The notes under the pieces were generated by a model. The model did no database searches and was not told the origin of the DNA. It saw only the letters and a program-made list of their open reading frames with translations. Positions 1 to 7,880 of a stretch of 38,762 bases of DNA are shown piece after piece. The stretch's first letter is position 1, and the number at the start of each line of letters is the position of its first letter. Location: NCBI GenBank assembly GCA_937873655.1, contig CALMYQ010000245.1, positions 1 to 38,762 on the forward strand. Direction: 5' to 3'. The stretch comes from an uncultured Lewinella sp. GTDB taxonomy: Bacteria; Bacteroidota; Bacteroidia; Chitinophagales; Saprospiraceae. The position numbers and the translations under genes are program-made.

Positions 1-56
1 CGATCAGGAGCTAAAAAGCACAGGATGAAATCGGTATCAAATTGAACAGCCTAGCT

Positions 57-1376
57 CTAAACGCTGACCGCTGCTTTGGCGATAAAGGCCTTGACCCAGT
101 CCGTCGTAAGCGATTTCGGCCGTTCCAGCGGGAAGCCCAGCGCGCGGGCCCAGCAAAGCGCGGCCAGCACGCCCAGCGCGCGGGAAACGCCGAACAGCAC
201 CGTATAGTAGCTATATTCCTTGAGCCCATACTGGACCAGCAGGGCGCCGGAGTGGGCGTCGACGTTCGGCCAGGGGTTCTTGACCTTGCCGAGGCCTTCG
301 AGGATATCGGGCACCACTTCGAAGACTTTCCAGACCACGTTCACCAGGTCGCTGTCGGGCATGTACTCTTCCGCGAATTCCTTCTGCGCGATAAAGCGCG
401 GATCGGGCCTGCGGAGGACGGCATGGCCGTAGCCCGGGATCACCTGTCCGGCAGCGAGGGTGCTTTTGACGTATTCGGCGATCTGCTCCTTGGTCGGGGT
501 GGTCGTGCCGAGTGCATCCAGCATGCGGAAGATCCAACGGATCACTTCCTGGTTGGCCAATCCGTGGAGCGGGCCTGCCAACGCATCCATTCCGGCAGCG
601 AAGGAGAAATAGGGATCGCTCAGGGTAGAGCCTACCAGGTGGGTGGTATGCGCCGAAGCGTTTCCGCCTTCATGGTCGGCGTGGATGGTCATATAAAGGC
701 GCATCAGGTTCTTGAAGTCGGGCTTTTCGATCCCCAGCATGTGGGCGAAATTGGCGGCCCAGTCCTGGGTCATATCCGGCGAGATATGTTTGCCCTGATG
801 GTAAGAGCGGCGATAGATATAGGCGGCAACCCGCGGGAGGCGGGCGATGAGGTTCATGGTATCCTCATAGGTAGGATCCCAGTATTCGGTTTTTTTCATG
901 CCCTCATCGTAGCGGCGGGCGAAGATGCTTTCGGTCTGCATGGCGTTGATGGCCACGGTGAACTGCGCCATGGGGTGGGCGTCAACCGGCAGGCTGTCCA
1001 GTACCTTGAACACGTGTTCGGGCACATTGCAGCGATGCCGCCACTGGTCGGTCAGCCAGTTCACTTCATCCAGGGTAGGAATTTCGCCGACGAGCATGAG
1101 CCAGAAAAGGCCTTCGGGTTTCGGTTCTTTACCTGTGGGGCCGTGGGGGAGCTTTTCCCGAAGTTCGGGAATGGAAAAACCGCGGAATCGGATCCCTTCG
1201 ATGGGATCGAGTTCGGAGGGTTCCCAAACCATCATTTTAATGTTGCGGGCTCCGCCGAAGATCTGGCTCAGCGTAACTTCGTCTACTTTTGTTCCGCCGT
1301 GTTCGGCGAGGAGGGCCTTCATTTCCGCTTTGAGGGCGGTGGCTTTATCGATAAATTTTTGTTTTAAGGGATCCAT
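57..1376 (-). CDS. gltA: Citrate synthase (type I, eukaryote-like)
   Basis: Condenses oxaloacetate and acetyl-CoA to citrate, the entry step of the TCA cycle, in the cytoplasm. The 439-residue product is full length for the dimeric mitochondrial-type family rather than the hexameric proteobacterial type. The active-site residues are in place: His271 in AGPLHGLANQE, His318 in GYGHAVLRRPDPR and Asp373 in NVDAHSGALL; the HADHEGGN stretch near residues 232-239 is also conserved. The ATG at 1376 is the only sensible start and the N-terminus has no export signal. It stands alone, facing the left edge, with 56 bases after its stop in which no terminator is visible. Identity is certain; the symbol is the usual one for citrate synthase. 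Confidence 0.96.
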   Translation of the reverse strand: MDPLKQKFIDKATALKAEMKALLAEHGGTKVDEVTLSQIFGGARNIKMMVWEPSELDPIEGIRFRGFSIPELREKLPHGPTGKEPKPEGLFWLMLVGEIPTLDEVNWLTDQWRHRCNVPEHVFKVLDSLPVDAHPMAQFTVAINAMQTESIFARRYDEGMKKTEYWDPTYEDTMNLIARLPRVAAYIYRRSYHQGKHISPDMTQDWAANFAHMLGIEKPDFKNLMRLYMTIHADHEGGNASAHTTHLVGSTLSDPYFSFAAGMDALAGPLHGLANQEVIRWIFRMLDALGTTTPTKEQIAEYVKSTLAAGQVIPGYGHAVLRRPDPRFIAQKEFAEEYMPDSDLVNVVWKVFEVVPDILEGLGKVKNPWPNVDAHSGALLVQYGLKEYSYYTVLFGVSRALGVLAALCWARALGFPLERPKSLTTDWVKAFIAKAAVSV

Positions 1377-1539
1377 TCAGCAATTGATCTCGTTTTGCAG
1401 TTGAATTAATGGATTTCGAAGGAGAGGCGCCTGTTGGCGAGCGCGTAGGTGCAACGTCAGGTTTCTCCCTTTTATATCACAACAAAAAGCTATAATTGTT
1501 CAATTCGTTGAGCGGAATAAGCATCCTGCGTTCCTGACG

Positions 1540-1959
1540 TCAGGGTTCGGTATCTTCCAGTTTGAGCACAGCCAGTTCAATGGCGTCTTTTGCAGCGCCT
1601 TCCTGTCTCATTTTCTTGATCAGGTCGGACTCTGTTTTGCGCCTTTCCGCCAGTTGGCGGTTGAACACCGGCACCTGATCGGCGGTCAGTAACCTGCGGA
1701 GCGATCCTTCCGCGCCCCGGCGGATGGTGCGTCTTTTCTTCAGGTACTGTTCAAAGTTATCTGATTTCAGGTTATCGATGGACCTGATCTGGTCCAGGCG
1801 GCGTTGTTGAATGGTGACCAGTTTATCGGTCTGTTCGGCATTCAGGCTGTACAGCTCGGTCAAATCCTTTACGGCCTTGTCCAGGTCAGCTGAGCTGGAT
1901 TGTGCGTTGGCGAAACCTGCAAAAAAGAGGACCAGGGCAAGCCAAATCAAGCGCTTCAT
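1540..1959 (-). CDS. Small exported helical protein, unknown function
   Basis: Unrecognised 139-residue protein. I chose the ATG at 1959 because it begins a clean signal peptide (MKRLIWLALVLFFAGFANAQ, cleavage after NAQ); the open frame extends 18 codons further upstream without a signal-like start. The mature part is highly charged and predicted helical, rich in Arg, Lys, Glu and Gln. It carries a stretch around LLTADQVPVFNRQLAERR, which recalls small periplasmic proteins of the Spy/DUF-type helical fold that have an L-T-x-x-Q motif, but the match is too weak to name a family. It is probably periplasmic. It is monocistronic, divergent from the permease at 2213 and separated from citrate synthase by about 160 bases. 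Confidence 0.75.
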   Translation of the reverse strand: MKRLIWLALVLFFAGFANAQSSSADLDKAVKDLTELYSLNAEQTDKLVTIQQRRLDQIRSIDNLKSDNFEQYLKKRRTIRRGAEGSLRRLLTADQVPVFNRQLAERRKTESDLIKKMRQEGAAKDAIELAVLKLEDTEP

Positions 1960-2156
1960 TTCAATGGTTTTTAACATCCGGTTTTTTTTCAATCTCCGAT
2001 GTGCCTGCTGCAAATCGGCTTTGAGTCGCTAAAATACAACTTTATCAAAAAAAACCACTACGGAAAATGCCTGCAATGAAAAATCAGGGCAAAAACGGGC
2101 CGGAATGGCTGCTCAAAGGCCCCGAACCGGATTTAAACGGCGGTGTACGGGCATTA

Positions 2157-2190
2157 TTTTTCGGCGGGCCGCCTGAGAATAGTACATTTG
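2157..2190 (+). promoter_or_regulatory. Bacteroidota-type promoter of the APC permease
   Basis: A perfect TANNTTTG -7 element (TACATTTG, 2183-2190) is preceded after 22 bases by TTTT (2157-2160), a fair -33 element. The start would fall near 2197, giving a leader of about 16 bases before the GTG at 2213. Confidence 0.6.
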
Positions 2191-2212
2191 CCCCGAAGCA
2201 AACCAAATAGTT

Positions 2213-3949
2213 GTGAAACCGGCAAATAAACTAAACGAACTGGCAGCCACCGCTATTTGCGGCAATGACATCAGTTCATCCTGCCTGTACGTCTCCGCGC
2301 TTGCCATCATTTACGCCGGGCAATACGCCTGGCTGGCCCTGGTCATCGTAGCCGTGGTCCTGTTCCTGTTCCGCCGGATCTACGGCGAGGTGGTCGGGGC
2401 GCTCCCGTTGAACGGCGGCGCCTACAACGCCCTGCTGAACACCACGAGCAAATCGACCGCTTCCCTGGCCGCCACCCTGACGTTGCTCTCATATATGGCG
2501 ACTGCCGTGATTTCGGCCAGCGAAGCGATGCACTACGTCCACAGCATCTGGCAGGGGCTTCCCGTACTGCCGGCAACGGTCATGTTGCTCGCCATTTTCA
2601 TGGGGCTGACCATTCTGGGGATCGGCGAATCCTCCAAAGTGGCCATCGGCATATTCCTGTTTCACCTGGTTTCGCTGGTCTTGCTGGTGATCGTCTGCGG
2701 ATTGTTCATTGTCAAAAACGGATTCGGCGTTCTGGCCGCCAATTACCAGATGCCGGTCAGGGGCGGCATTCAAACAGCCCTCTTTTTCGGGTTTTCGGCG
2801 GCCATGCTCGGCATCTCGGGTTTTGAGAGTTCTGCCAATTTCGTGGAAGAGCAGGCCGGCGGCGTTTTCCCGAAGACCCTCCGGAATATGTGGATCGTAG
2901 TGAGCATTTTCAACCCGCTGATGGCCTTTCTGGCGCTCTCCATCATCCCGGCCGCCGAAGTGCAAACCAACCAGGAGGCCCTGCTTTCCTTCATGGGTAA
3001 CAAGGCGGGGGGCAGTTGGCTGTCCGGGCTGATCTCGGTGGATGCGGCCCTGGTGCTGAGCGGCGCCGTACTCACGGCGTATGTCGGCGTAGGCGGTTTG
3101 CTTGAACGGATGACCCTCGACCGGATCCTGCCCAATTTCCTGCTGAAGAAGAACAACCGCGGGACTGCTTACCGGATCATGATCATGTTTTTCCTGCTCG
3201 GCATTTCGATCCTGTTCATCACGCGGGGCGAACTCGGGGCGCTGGCGGGCGTTTACACCATTTCCTTCCTGGCGGTAATGACCCTTTTCGGGGTGGGCAA
3301 CGTCCTGCTCAAGATCAACCGCGCCAAATTGCCCCGGCCGGAGCGCGCCTCGCCGATCGCCATATTGCTGGCTGTTGCAGCCGTGCTGGCCGCTATCGTC
3401 GGCAATGTGATCATGAACCCGGATTACCTGGGGGTTTTTCTCGAATATTTCCTGCCGGCCTTCCTGCTGGTCAGCATCATGCTCAACCGGACCAAGCTGC
3501 TGCGCGGGCTGCTGCTGCTGGTCAAATACTTTTTTGAACCGGTCCAGCGCTTTGTCAAGAAATTCAACCGGGGGATCCTCAAACTCATCGACGAGATCAA
3601 TTCCCAGGAGTTCGTCTTCTTCACCAACCACGACAATGTAGCTACGCTGAACAAGGTGATGCTCTACATCAAGAAAAACGAACACACCCGCAAGCTCAAG
3701 ATCGTGACGGTGCTGGAAAAGGACCAGCAGTTGCCGCCCCGACTGGAGTCCGACATCGAAGTACTTGACCGGGAATACCCCGAGATCAAGATCGAGTTCA
3801 TCCCGATGCAAGGCAAATTCGGGCCGGAGCTGATCCAGGAATTGTCGGACGAATGGAAGATCCCGATCAATTTCATGTTCATCGGCTCGCCCGGCGACCA
3901 CTTTCCCTACCGGGTGGAAGAATTGGGCGGCGTTCGGTTAATCATTTGA
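2213..3949 (+). CDS. APC-superfamily amino acid permease with C-terminal soluble domain
   Basis: Integral inner-membrane transporter, probably for amino acids or polyamines. The 578-residue product starts with GTG at 2213, supported by a promoter just upstream and by an N-terminus typical of the family (GNDISSSCLYVSALAI, helix 1). About twelve hydrophobic helices fill residues 20-430, with conserved glycine and serine features such as LPLNGGAYNALLN near residue 65 and GFESSANFVEEQ near 203, both typical of APC carriers. Residues 440-578 form a soluble tail of alternating strands and helices (for example FVFFTNHDN and KLKIVTVLEK), reminiscent of a nucleotide-binding or USP-like fold. This tail is not part of the minimal carrier and may be regulatory. 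The substrate cannot be read from sequence. The next gene begins 53 bases downstream. Confidence 0.87.
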   Translation: MKPANKLNELAATAICGNDISSSCLYVSALAIIYAGQYAWLALVIVAVVLFLFRRIYGEVVGALPLNGGAYNALLNTTSKSTASLAATLTLLSYMATAVISASEAMHYVHSIWQGLPVLPATVMLLAIFMGLTILGIGESSKVAIGIFLFHLVSLVLLVIVCGLFIVKNGFGVLAANYQMPVRGGIQTALFFGFSAAMLGISGFESSANFVEEQAGGVFPKTLRNMWIVVSIFNPLMAFLALSIIPAAEVQTNQEALLSFMGNKAGGSWLSGLISVDAALVLSGAVLTAYVGVGGLLERMTLDRILPNFLLKKNNRGTAYRIMIMFFLLGISILFITRGELGALAGVYTISFLAVMTLFGVGNVLLKINRAKLPRPERASPIAILLAVAAVLAAIVGNVIMNPDYLGVFLEYFLPAFLLVSIMLNRTKLLRGLLLLVKYFFEPVQRFVKKFNRGILKLIDEINSQEFVFFTNHDNVATLNKVMLYIKKNEHTRKLKIVTVLEKDQQLPPRLESDIEVLDREYPEIKIEFIPMQGKFGPELIQELSDEWKIPINFMFIGSPGDHFPYRVEELGGVRLII

Positions 3950-3969
3950 GCATGTGACTTTTCCGCATA

Positions 3970-3998
3970 TTCCGGTCTTTTTGGTATAAAAACCGGAA
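3970..3998 (+). promoter_or_regulatory. Hairpin directly upstream of the 4003 start codon
   Basis: TTCCGGT and ACCGGAA arms flank an inner T5/A5 pairing, giving an almost continuous stem that ends four bases before the ATG at 4003. No T tract follows, so it is a poor terminator for the permease gene; it could instead hide the translation start. Confidence 0.4.
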
Positions 3999-4002
3999 AG
4001 CC

Positions 4003-4467
4003 ATGAAAGCCAAGGATAACTTTGAGGGATTGGATCCCGTACCCGATTATCTTCACCTCGCATTTCGTCCGGGTCTGATTGCCGCCCTTCTCATGGGGTT
4101 TTACGAGCTGGCCATCCATCTGGCACATTCCGACACCCTCGAAGGCTGGCGGTTCATGAAATACCTCATCCTGTTCGCGGCCATCGGCACGGCGATGAGT
4201 AATGCCCGGAGCTGGATCAGGAGCGACCGTTCTTCGCAGGACAGCATGATCTTCGGGCTGGCCGTTGCCGTGGTGACCGCTTTCGGGGTGATCCTGTTCA
4301 ACGGATTGGTTTCCATCATCAACTACCGCATGGAGATCAGCGATACGATCGCGCCGGTTGACGGCGGCCTCGATTTCGCGGTCAATTCCATCGGCACCTT
4401 GTTCGGATGTCTGGGCTACGGATTTATGAGTTCCTTTATTTTCAGCTATTTTTATAAACTCTCGTAG
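4003..4467 (+). CDS. Four-helix membrane protein (DUF4199-like)
   Basis: 154-residue integral membrane protein of unknown function. Four hydrophobic stretches are visible at about residues 24-44, 52-70, 82-106 and 130-151, with a short soluble N-terminus. Size, helix number and the loop before helix 4 resemble the DUF4199 proteins common in Bacteroidota, but I cannot confirm that. It lies 53 bases after the permease and 75 bases before the DUF3109 gene on the same strand, so co-transcription is possible. The ATG at 4003 follows a strong hairpin. Confidence 0.7.
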   Translation: MKAKDNFEGLDPVPDYLHLAFRPGLIAALLMGFYELAIHLAHSDTLEGWRFMKYLILFAAIGTAMSNARSWIRSDRSSQDSMIFGLAVAVVTAFGVILFNGLVSIINYRMEISDTIAPVDGGLDFAVNSIGTLFGCLGYGFMSSFIFSYFYKLS

Positions 4468-4542
4468 ACGGCGCCCCCTATAGCGCCTAACGGAAAATCA
4501 GCGTATCTTGCGGCCGATAAAAAGCTGAAACGATTTTCCATT

Positions 4543-5151
4543 ATGATTTTGATCGGCGATATCCTGATTAGCGACGAGGTGGTGACCGAGCAGTTCATCT
4601 GCAACCTGGAGGCCTGCAAAGGCGCCTGTTGCCGCGAAGGGGATTACGGCGCCCCCCTGGACGAGGAGGAGCTGAAGATCCTCAAACAAATTTATCCGCT
4701 TGTCAGGCCCTACCTGACGGAAGAAGGGCGCGCCGCCATCGACCGCAACGGCCCTTATACCTGGATTGAGGAAGCGGAGGAGTTCGGCACGACCTTGCTG
4801 GACGGTGCCGGGCCTTGCGCATTCATGACAACGAATGAAGCCGGGATTGCCCAATGCGGTATCGAACAAGCCTGGAAAGCCGGCGCCGTTGATTTCCGGA
4901 AGCCCGTTTCCTGCCACCTTTACCCCATCCGGGTGAATAAAAATGCGGCTGCCAATTTCGAATCGCTCAATTACGACAGGTGGGATATTTGTTCGGCAGC
5001 CTGCACGCTGGGCCGGAAGGAAAAGGTGCCCGTTTACCGGTTTCTGGAGGAGGCGATCGTCCGCAGATACGGCCGCGAATTTTACGAGGAGCTGGATCAG
5101 GCCGCCCAATTTCACGCTAACACTCAGACTGCAAAAAGGCCGGATAAATAA
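4543..5151 (+). CDS. DUF3109 family Cys-cluster protein
   Basis: 202-residue cytoplasmic protein of the DUF3109 family, related to the YkgJ-type zinc/iron-chelating cluster proteins. The biochemical role is unknown. Ten cysteines are arranged as in the family: Cys20, Cys25, Cys29 and Cys30 in CNLEACKGACC, one in GAGPCAF, one in AQCGIEQ, one in VSCHLYPIR and two in WDICSAAC, consistent with a metal site. The N-terminus MILIGDILISDEVV is the standard family start, supporting the ATG at 4543. It ends just before the promoter of the putative small RNA. Confidence 0.88.
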   Translation: MILIGDILISDEVVTEQFICNLEACKGACCREGDYGAPLDEEELKILKQIYPLVRPYLTEEGRAAIDRNGPYTWIEEAEEFGTTLLDGAGPCAFMTTNEAGIAQCGIEQAWKAGAVDFRKPVSCHLYPIRVNKNAAANFESLNYDRWDICSAACTLGRKEKVPVYRFLEEAIVRRYGREFYEELDQAAQFHANTQTAKRPDK

Positions 5152-5166
5152 AATTTTTTTTAAAAA

Positions 5167-5198
5167 TTTGCAAATCTGATTTTTCTGTGGTATTTTTG
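5167..5198 (+). promoter_or_regulatory. Strong Bacteroidota promoter with no gene behind it
   Basis: TTTG (5167-5170), 20 bases, then TATTTTTG (5191-5198) is a textbook -33/-7 pair for the Bacteroidota housekeeping sigma factor. No open reading frame on this strand follows for more than 1.5 kb; the next feature is a set of hairpins. Confidence 0.65.
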
Positions 5199-5204
5199 AC
5201 CCAA

Positions 5205-5545
5205 GCAAAGGGCCTGTCTGCCTAGAATACGGTCCTTTCCAATCCGAAGAAAGTATAATTTACAATAGCAACTTATCAATACACTTCACCCAATACGGAT
5301 ACGCCTATGTGTAATGAAGTGTGTATTACTCTCCCTATTACCTTCTAATTAAAAGGCATTCACGTTTTGACGTCCCCTTTTAATGCCGTTTGCCCATAAA
5401 AGCATTCGAGCGTTGGTCATTCCTTCAACCAGAATAATGCGCACGCCGCGATAACGGGGTGCGTTGAAGATATTGCTTCCCCCCCTTTTGAAGTTGGATT
5501 TTTGGCAGCCTGGCGGAATTTCCGGTCCAGGCTGCTCTTTATTTT
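5205..5545 (+). ncRNA. Candidate small RNA, about 340 nt
   Basis: The stretch from 5152 to 5650 has no coding frame that resembles a protein. Within it a near-perfect promoter at 5167-5198 faces a terminator at 5505-5543. Between them are pairing arms: 5278-5288 with 5315-5327 (AATACACTTCA against TGAAGTGTGTATT, two-base bulge), 5355-5360 with 5382-5387 (GGCATT/AATGCC), and 5439-5444 with 5459-5464 (GCGCAC/GTGCGT). I see none of the conserved words of tmRNA, RNase P RNA or SRP RNA. A 6S-like RNA is conceivable but not shown. Ends are inferred from promoter and terminator. Confidence 0.45.
5505..5543 (+). terminator. Intrinsic terminator, plus strand
   Basis: GCAGCCTGG (5505-5513) pairs with CCAGGCTGC (5527-5535) and the loop can extend the stem with CGGA/TCCG; TCTTTATTTT follows. 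It would end the candidate small RNA or, less likely, a long read-through from the DUF3109 gene. Confidence 0.65.
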
Positions 5546-5549
5546 GGGC

Positions 5550-5580
5550 AAAAAAAAAGACCGACGCGATTGCGTCGGTC
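5550..5580 (-). terminator. Intrinsic terminator of the Hsp20 genes
   Basis: GACCGACGC (5559-5567) pairs perfectly with GCGTCGGTC (5572-5580) around a four-base loop. On the minus strand it is followed by eight or nine T residues (A run at 5550-5558), so it stops transcription coming from the Hsp20 genes. Confidence 0.85.
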
Positions 5581-5611
5581 CCAAAAAACACCTAAAACCC
5601 TATTAACTAAC

Positions 5612-5641
5612 CTACGGGCGACTATAAGCGGGCGCCCGTAG
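5612..5641 (-). other. Stem-loop after the Hsp20 stop codon
   Basis: CTACGGGCG (5612-5620) and CGCCCGTAG (5633-5641) form a perfect nine-base stem ten bases after the stop codon and upstream of the terminator. It could protect the 3' end of the heat-shock mRNA. Confidence 0.5.
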
Positions 5642-5650
5642 TTCAGGCGG

Positions 5651-6091
5651 TCAGGCGATATCGATCGTGCGGGTAACCTTCGTTTTGGCCTCTTCCTTTT
5701 TGGGGAGGGCGACAAACAGGATACCGCTGTCATATGTGGCTTTGATGCCTTGTTCGTTGACCGTTTCCGGGAGGTTGAAGCTGCGGCTGAAAGAAGTGTA
5801 ATTGAATTCCCTCCGGGTATATTTACCTTCGGTTTTTTCTTCTTTTTGTTCTTTTTTGGCCGAGATTGTCAGGTGTCCGTTTTCCAGGTTGATCTGAAAA
5901 TCTTCTTTCTGCAATCCGGGCGCCGCCACTTCGAGCCGAAACTCGTTTTCTTCTTCGATCACGTTGACCGAAGGTTGTCCTGCCGGAAAATCAGTGCCGA
6001 TGAAATCACCGATACTGCGGTTAAAAAAGTCATCGATCCAGTTCCCAAAATTCTTCGCCGGTGCGAAGGGATAATATTTAGTAGGTTTCAT
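5651..6091 (-). CDS. Small heat-shock protein Hsp20 (first copy)
   Basis: ATP-independent holdase chaperone of the alpha-crystallin family that binds unfolding proteins in the cytoplasm. 146 residues from the ATG at 6091 (MKPTKYYPF); an in-frame ATG eight codons upstream lacks family resemblance. The alpha-crystallin domain covers about residues 35-140: PSVNVIEEENEFRLEVAAPG opens it, the ENGHLTISAKKE strand lies in the middle and the conserved ending DSGILFVALPKKE is intact. It is followed by a hairpin and an intrinsic terminator, and lies 142 bases downstream of a second copy on the same strand, so the two are probably one heat-inducible unit. Confidence 0.93.
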   Translation of the reverse strand: MKPTKYYPFAPAKNFGNWIDDFFNRSIGDFIGTDFPAGQPSVNVIEEENEFRLEVAAPGLQKEDFQINLENGHLTISAKKEQKEEKTEGKYTRREFNYTSFSRSFNLPETVNEQGIKATYDSGILFVALPKKEEAKTKVTRTIDIA

Positions 6092-6233
6092 TTTGTCAAG
6101 GTTTTTATTAAACAATTCAAACTCAAAAAATATTGTCAGATCTGTGTCATTTTCGCGACCAGGGCTCAGATTGCCTTTTTTACGGTCGCATTCCGGATCG
6201 TGGGCCCTTAAAAGACGCCGGATCCATTTCAGG

Positions 6234-6668
6234 TCACTTCACGGTGATGGATTTGACAAGATCCGTTTTATAGGGCAGATTGACCTGAAGGATCCCGTTG
6301 TCGTAAACGGCGTTGATGGCGGCGTCATCTACGGTTTTGGGCAAGCGGAAAACCCTTTCGAAGCCTGCCGCAACAAAATCACGCCGGATGTACTTTACAC
6401 TGCCGTTTTCTTTGGCTTCGGTTTTGGCGGATACCGTCAGGCGGTCTTCATCCAGGCTGATCGAAAAATCTGATTTCTGATACCCGGGAGCGGCAATTTC
6501 CAGGTTAATGCCGGTTTCTGTTTTCAGGACATTGGCTGCTGGAACGTAGCTGCCGTTGGTGGAATTCGTCCGGGTAACCGGCCGGAAAAAATCTTCAAAA
6601 AACCAATCCACGCTGTTCGGGTTGGCAACACGGCCGGGGGCCATCGGTTTAACATTCACTGCTATCAT
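6234..6668 (-). CDS. Small heat-shock protein Hsp20 (second copy)
   Basis: Paralogue of the neighbouring downstream Hsp20, 144 residues from the ATG at 6668 (MIAVNVKPM); an in-frame ATG ten codons upstream is less likely. The N-terminal arm has WFFEDFF, the alpha-crystallin domain runs from about residue 40 (TGINLEIAAPG) to DNGILQVNLP, and the C-terminal tail is short (KSITVK) without an I-x-I anchor. This suggests different oligomer properties from the first copy. Upstream lie two kinds of repeated motif that may be operators (6693-6707 and 6767-6810). It probably leads the two-gene unit. Confidence 0.92.
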   Translation of the reverse strand: MIAVNVKPMAPGRVANPNSVDWFFEDFFRPVTRTNSTNGSYVPAANVLKTETGINLEIAAPGYQKSDFSISLDEDRLTVSAKTEAKENGSVKYIRRDFVAAGFERVFRLPKTVDDAAINAVYDNGILQVNLPYKTDLVKSITVK

Positions 6669-6692
6669 GTCTTTTAAATTTTTTTGATTAAA

Positions 6693-6707
6693 GTACATCT
6701 TGTGTAC
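6693..6707. promoter_or_regulatory. Inverted repeat GTACA-N5-TGTAC, possible operator
   Basis: Perfect inverted repeat 25 bases before the start of the second hsp20 gene; the word GTACATC is also directly repeated at 6693-6699 and 6704-6710, one helical turn apart. No regulator can be assigned. Confidence 0.4.
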
Positions 6708-6766
6708 ATCAATTGCCGTACCATTGCAGTTTTAGGTGTAAAAGCGTCAGTCATTTACAGCTCATA

Positions 6767-6810
6767 TGACATTTTGTCTATTTTTCCAAAAAACAAATGC
6801 CATTTTGTCA
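6767..6810. promoter_or_regulatory. Two copies of a GACATTTTGTC-like palindrome
   Basis: TGACATTTTGTC (6767-6778) is a near-palindrome of the form GACA-N3-TGTC; a second version, GCCATTTTGTCA, lies 31 bases on (6799-6810), about three helical turns away. They sit in the divergent region between hsp20 (-) and the symporter gene (+), a place expected for a shared operator. The function is an inference. Confidence 0.4.
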
Positions 6811-6904
6811 TCAAGCTTGATAAAACCAACCGCAATGTCGATTTCACAGGCGGTTTCAGGGTCCGGACTACGGTAAAAGCTACCCAAAAAACAGGAACAC
6901 CCTC

Positions 6905-7822
6905 ATGTCGTTTGTAGACCTTCTGATCAGCGCTATTCTCGCTTTCATCATGTTCAGCGTCGGCTTATCGCTGACGTGGCGGAGCTTTGTGGTGACCTTC
7001 GGGCGGCCAAAGGCTTTTCTGGGCGGGTTGTTCCTTCAGCTCATCGTGTTGCCCACGCTGGCTTTCGCCATTGCCAGCATCGCGCAGCTGCCGCCGGCCT
7101 ACAAACTGGGGTTCATGATCCTGTCGGTTTGTCCCGGGGGTACGACTTCCAATTTCATCACCTACCTGCTCAACGCCAACACGGCTTTATCCATCTCCCT
7201 GACGGTGGTCAACAGTTTCCTCGCGCTGTTCACGGTCCCGTTGATCGTCGGGTTGTCGGTCAGCCATTTCATGCACGCTGAAGCGGCCATTTCCCTTCCG
7301 ATCGGAGATACCGTACTTCAGATCTTTGCCATCATCATCATCCCGACCTTTCTGGGGGTATTGCTCCGGCGGTTCCGCCCCACATTGGCCGTAAAAACCA
7401 CCAAGCCGCTGAAATGGATCACGGTGACCTTGCTGGCGGTCCTTTTCCTGATCAAGTTTCTGGCCACCGAAAGTCAGGGCGGTACGGGCATCACCGGCCA
7501 GGAGATCCTGGCCATCCTCCCCTACTCCACTGCCGGCAACCTGCTCAACCTGTTCGCGGGTTACTCGCTGGCCAAACGGCTGGGGGTGCCGCGAAACGAC
7601 CAGGTCACTATGGGCATCGAGGTGGGCATCCAGAACACTTCGCTGGCATTTCTGATCGGCGGCACGCTGCTGGCACTGGAAGATTCGCTGAAACCCGCCC
7701 TGGTTTACGCCATGTTCACTTTTTTCACGGCCGTCGTCTACGGGCTGATCGTCAAACCCGAAGAATGGGGTAAACTGAAAAAACTGGTCGCGTTCAGGCA
7801 GCGCAAGAAGGCCGTGGAATAA
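6905..7822 (+). CDS. Bile acid:sodium symporter (BASS/SBF) family transporter
   Basis: Inner-membrane carrier of the BASS/NTCP family, expected to take up an organic anion with Na+; the substrate is unknown. The 305-residue length and roughly nine or ten hydrophobic helices fit. Both family signatures are present: the first crossover SVCPGGTTSNFITYLLNAN near residues 75-92 and the second MGIEVGIQNTSLAFLIGG near 236-253, which correspond to the Na+-binding unwound helices. The ATG at 6905 begins a short N-terminus that leads straight into helix 1. It is divergent from hsp20 and 58 bases before the S9 peptidase gene. Confidence 0.9.
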   Translation: MSFVDLLISAILAFIMFSVGLSLTWRSFVVTFGRPKAFLGGLFLQLIVLPTLAFAIASIAQLPPAYKLGFMILSVCPGGTTSNFITYLLNANTALSISLTVVNSFLALFTVPLIVGLSVSHFMHAEAAISLPIGDTVLQIFAIIIIPTFLGVLLRRFRPTLAVKTTKPLKWITVTLLAVLFLIKFLATESQGGTGITGQEILAILPYSTAGNLLNLFAGYSLAKRLGVPRNDQVTMGIEVGIQNTSLAFLIGGTLLALEDSLKPALVYAMFTFFTAVVYGLIVKPEEWGKLKKLVAFRQRKKAVE

Positions 7823-7880
7823 AATCAGGAGATAATTCAGTACCTTTCATGCTGTTTTATTTCACCCAATTCAACGCAGC

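Noticed and set aside
42..1367. A 441-codon open frame antisense to citrate synthase
   Set aside because: It mirrors the codon structure of the conserved gene on the other strand and resembles no protein family.
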